This document shows, one piece after another, positions 9,307-10,256 of a DNA stretch of 10,256 nt. The stretch lies in assembly GCA_003024985.2 (NCBI GenBank), contig PXIH01S0020692.1; one strand, written 5' to 3'. The translations under genes were made by a program, and so were the position numbers. Source of the DNA: Euperipatoides rowelli (taxonomy: Eukaryota; Onychophora; Udeonychophora; Euonychophora; Peripatopsidae). The notes beneath the pieces were generated by a model. That model was not told the origin of the DNA and searched no databases. It was given only the letters and a program-made list of their open reading frames with translations. The first letter of the stretch is position 1. Every line of letters starts with the position of its first letter.

Positions 9307-9435
9307 GGCAATCAGATTCATCTGTATAATCGTCACAGTCAAATTTCCCATCACATTTCACATTTAAATCAACACATTGTTTAGTTTGCCGACACTGGAA
9401 ATAGTTGGCATCACATGTTACAGGTGGTTCTTTGT
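9307..9435 (-). CDS. Internal exon encoding one LDL-receptor class A module (partial gene, exon A)
   Basis: LDLa modules are small disulfide-bonded, calcium-binding folds of extracellular receptors and matrix proteins. On the minus strand the exon has 42 whole codons plus a split codon at each end, and it opens with KEPPVT. Six cysteines (exon residues 7, 14, 20, 27, 33, 42) have the family spacing. The calcium motif CDGKFDC...TDE keeps all four acidic side-chain ligands (the Asp of CDG, the Asp before Cys5, and the Asp-Glu pair). The aromatic residue often found two before Cys4, used by LDLR modules to grip ligand lysines, is Val here. The acceptor is a pyrimidine-rich tract ending TTAACAG just above 9435, and the donor is GTAAGT at 9306-9301. 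Both flanking introns are phase 1, as is usual for LDLa exons. A Met in the upstream intron extends the open frame, but it lies before the acceptor and is not a start. The parent protein could be perlecan-like, LRP-like or another multi-LDLa protein; I cannot choose. Confidence 0.92.
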
Positions 9436-9799
9436 CTGTTAAGAGAGAAAAACATTGCTCAAATATAAACAGCATTATAATTTAATAATAAAAAATAATT
9501 CTGAGTTTAGCTGTAAGCATATATCATACGGTAAGGTAGTTTTGAAACTACAGCCAAAAGCTTATTCTATATTACACAATTCAATTGCTACTCGGTTCTA
9601 TTATGAAGCTGTTATGTCTACTTTAAACCTCTGCTTTATTTATACACAGTATACTTAGTATATACTGTATATATTATAAGGATACCATTTAAGTGTATTA
9701 TATTGTTTATTAATTGTGGGCATTAGTTTGTGCATTCAGAATGTTTCTAGTTTAGTTTATGACATGATTACTTTAATTAGTAAACACGTCAAACAATTC

Positions 9800-9871
9800 T
9801 ACAATTGAATAATTAGATATTTATCATTAGCCATGCATGGCTAATGATAAATATCTAATTATTCAATTGTA
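9800..9871. repeat. Perfect 72-bp palindrome (36-bp arms, no spacer)
   Basis: The left arm begins TACAATTGAATAATTAG and the right arm ends CTAATTATTCAATTGTA. The centre is CCATG|CATGG between 9835 and 9836. All 36 base pairs match. Just outside, 9799/9872 mismatch, and symmetry continues only weakly (for example ACAC near 9784 against GTGT near 9882). It can form a cruciform or, if transcribed, a long hairpin without a real loop. Confidence 0.95.
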
Positions 9872-9881
9872 CAAATTTAAA

Positions 9882-10199
9882 TGTGTACGTTGTTTTGGCC
9901 ATAAAGGCCTTCACTTTTATCGCACGTTTGTCTTTTACCTACAAGAGTGTCTCTCGCTACTTACTGTTAGGTAAATTGTTTGCTATGCAGTAGTGGAAGG
10001 GGAGTCAGCTTACGTGGGACCATCCATTGATTATTTATGTTATTTTATTCTTCTGTATGCTAGTCAGCAAAGTTACGCTGACTAGCGTAATTTTGTATGT
10101 AGTGCCGATATTTTATTTTAATTGTAAATAAACAGAAAGAACTTTTTAAATTAGCAGCAGTTTTATTTCTTATTCAAGTTTATTTCCTCTCCTCCTGCA
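9882..10199 (+). mobile_element. GC-richer segment, possible retroelement remnant
   Basis: Sequence from about 9882 is less AT-biased than its surroundings and has CpG-containing words (ATCGCACG, CTCGC, TACGTG, TACGCTG). It has a polyadenylation-like GTAAATAAACAG near 10125-10136, followed by a T-rich tract ending CTCCTCCTGCA at 10199. This order recalls the R-U5 part of an LTR. I found no matching target duplication and no coding sequence, so the assignment and the ends are guesses. Confidence 0.22.
10059..10086. repeat. Stable 10-bp-stem hairpin (GCTAGTCAGC / GCTGACTAGC)
   Basis: The arms at 10059-10068 and 10077-10086 are perfect reverse complements around an 8-nt loop (AAAGTTAC). It is GC-richer than almost anything else nearby and lies about 40 bp before the AATAAA at 10128. 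Confidence 0.85.
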
Positions 10200-10256
10200 A
10201 AAAGAAATGAAATTTTAAATTTGTTATTTATAATTATTTATTTTCTTAACATTATA

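Larger units (their letters stand above)
9436..10256 (-). other. 3' part of the intron upstream of exon A
   Basis: This non-coding stretch ends on the minus strand in the TTTTTCTCTCTTAACAG acceptor next to 9435. No further LDLa exon is visible up to the window edge. It contains a perfect 72-bp palindrome and a GC-richer segment, listed separately. A plus-strand open frame at 9455-9658 has no recognisable family features and is taken as chance. Confidence 0.7.

Noticed and set aside
9436-9475. Met (MLFIFEQ...) upstream of exon A as a start codon with a hydrophobic leader
   Set aside because: It lies before a good acceptor (TTTTTCTCTCTTAACAG), and the phase-1 boundary matches LDLa exons. The leader is translated intron sequence.
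9455-9658. 67-residue plus-strand open frame
   Set aside because: It is in AT-rich intron DNA, has no recognisable motif, and no promoter or polyadenylation context supports it.

Overview
This is an AT-rich animal nuclear DNA window, roughly three quarters A+T, with many homopolymer A/T runs, a simple-sequence patch and a decayed minisatellite. The only convincing coding sequence is two short, GC-richer exons on the minus strand. Both encode LDL-receptor class A (LDLa) modules, have proper splice sites and sit far apart. This architecture, together with the recurrent ATACTGTA/TACAGTAT and TACCGGTA motifs, suggests an invertebrate with large AT-rich introns. A lophotrochozoan such as a gastropod mollusc is plausible, but the species is inferred and not shown.

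Layout in transcription order (minus strand, right to left). 10256-9436 is the 3' part of an upstream intron. It carries a perfect 72-bp palindrome (9800-9871) and, beside it, a GC-richer segment (about 9882-10199) that may be a mobile-element remnant. 9435-9307 is exon A (129 nt, one complete LDLa module). 9306-1294 is an 8,013-bp intron. Within it lie a GC-rich island with a TATA box, duplicated hairpins and possible LTR-like ends (about 7749-8225), a minisatellite of about 11-12 units (5945-6580), a GATA/GACA/ACTGTA simple-repeat patch (about 3605-3970), and long featureless AT-rich stretches. 1293-1177 is exon B (117 nt, a second LDLa module). 1176-1 is the start of the next intron.

Both exons are flanked by phase-1 introns, so they join in frame. 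The joined product reads as two LDLa repeats with a four-residue linker (L-W-R-A) between the last Cys of the first and the first Cys of the second. The gene is therefore a multi-module extracellular or membrane protein of the LDLR/LRP/perlecan type. No start codon, signal peptide, transmembrane segment or stop codon is in the window, so the exact gene cannot be named.

I found no CRISPR array, rRNA, tRNA, bacterial operon or demonstrable new biological system. The most unusual items are the 72-bp perfect palindrome, the minisatellite with a higher-order duplication and an internal template-switch-like inverted copy, and the duplicated hairpin with a compensatory base-pair change just downstream of a TATA box.
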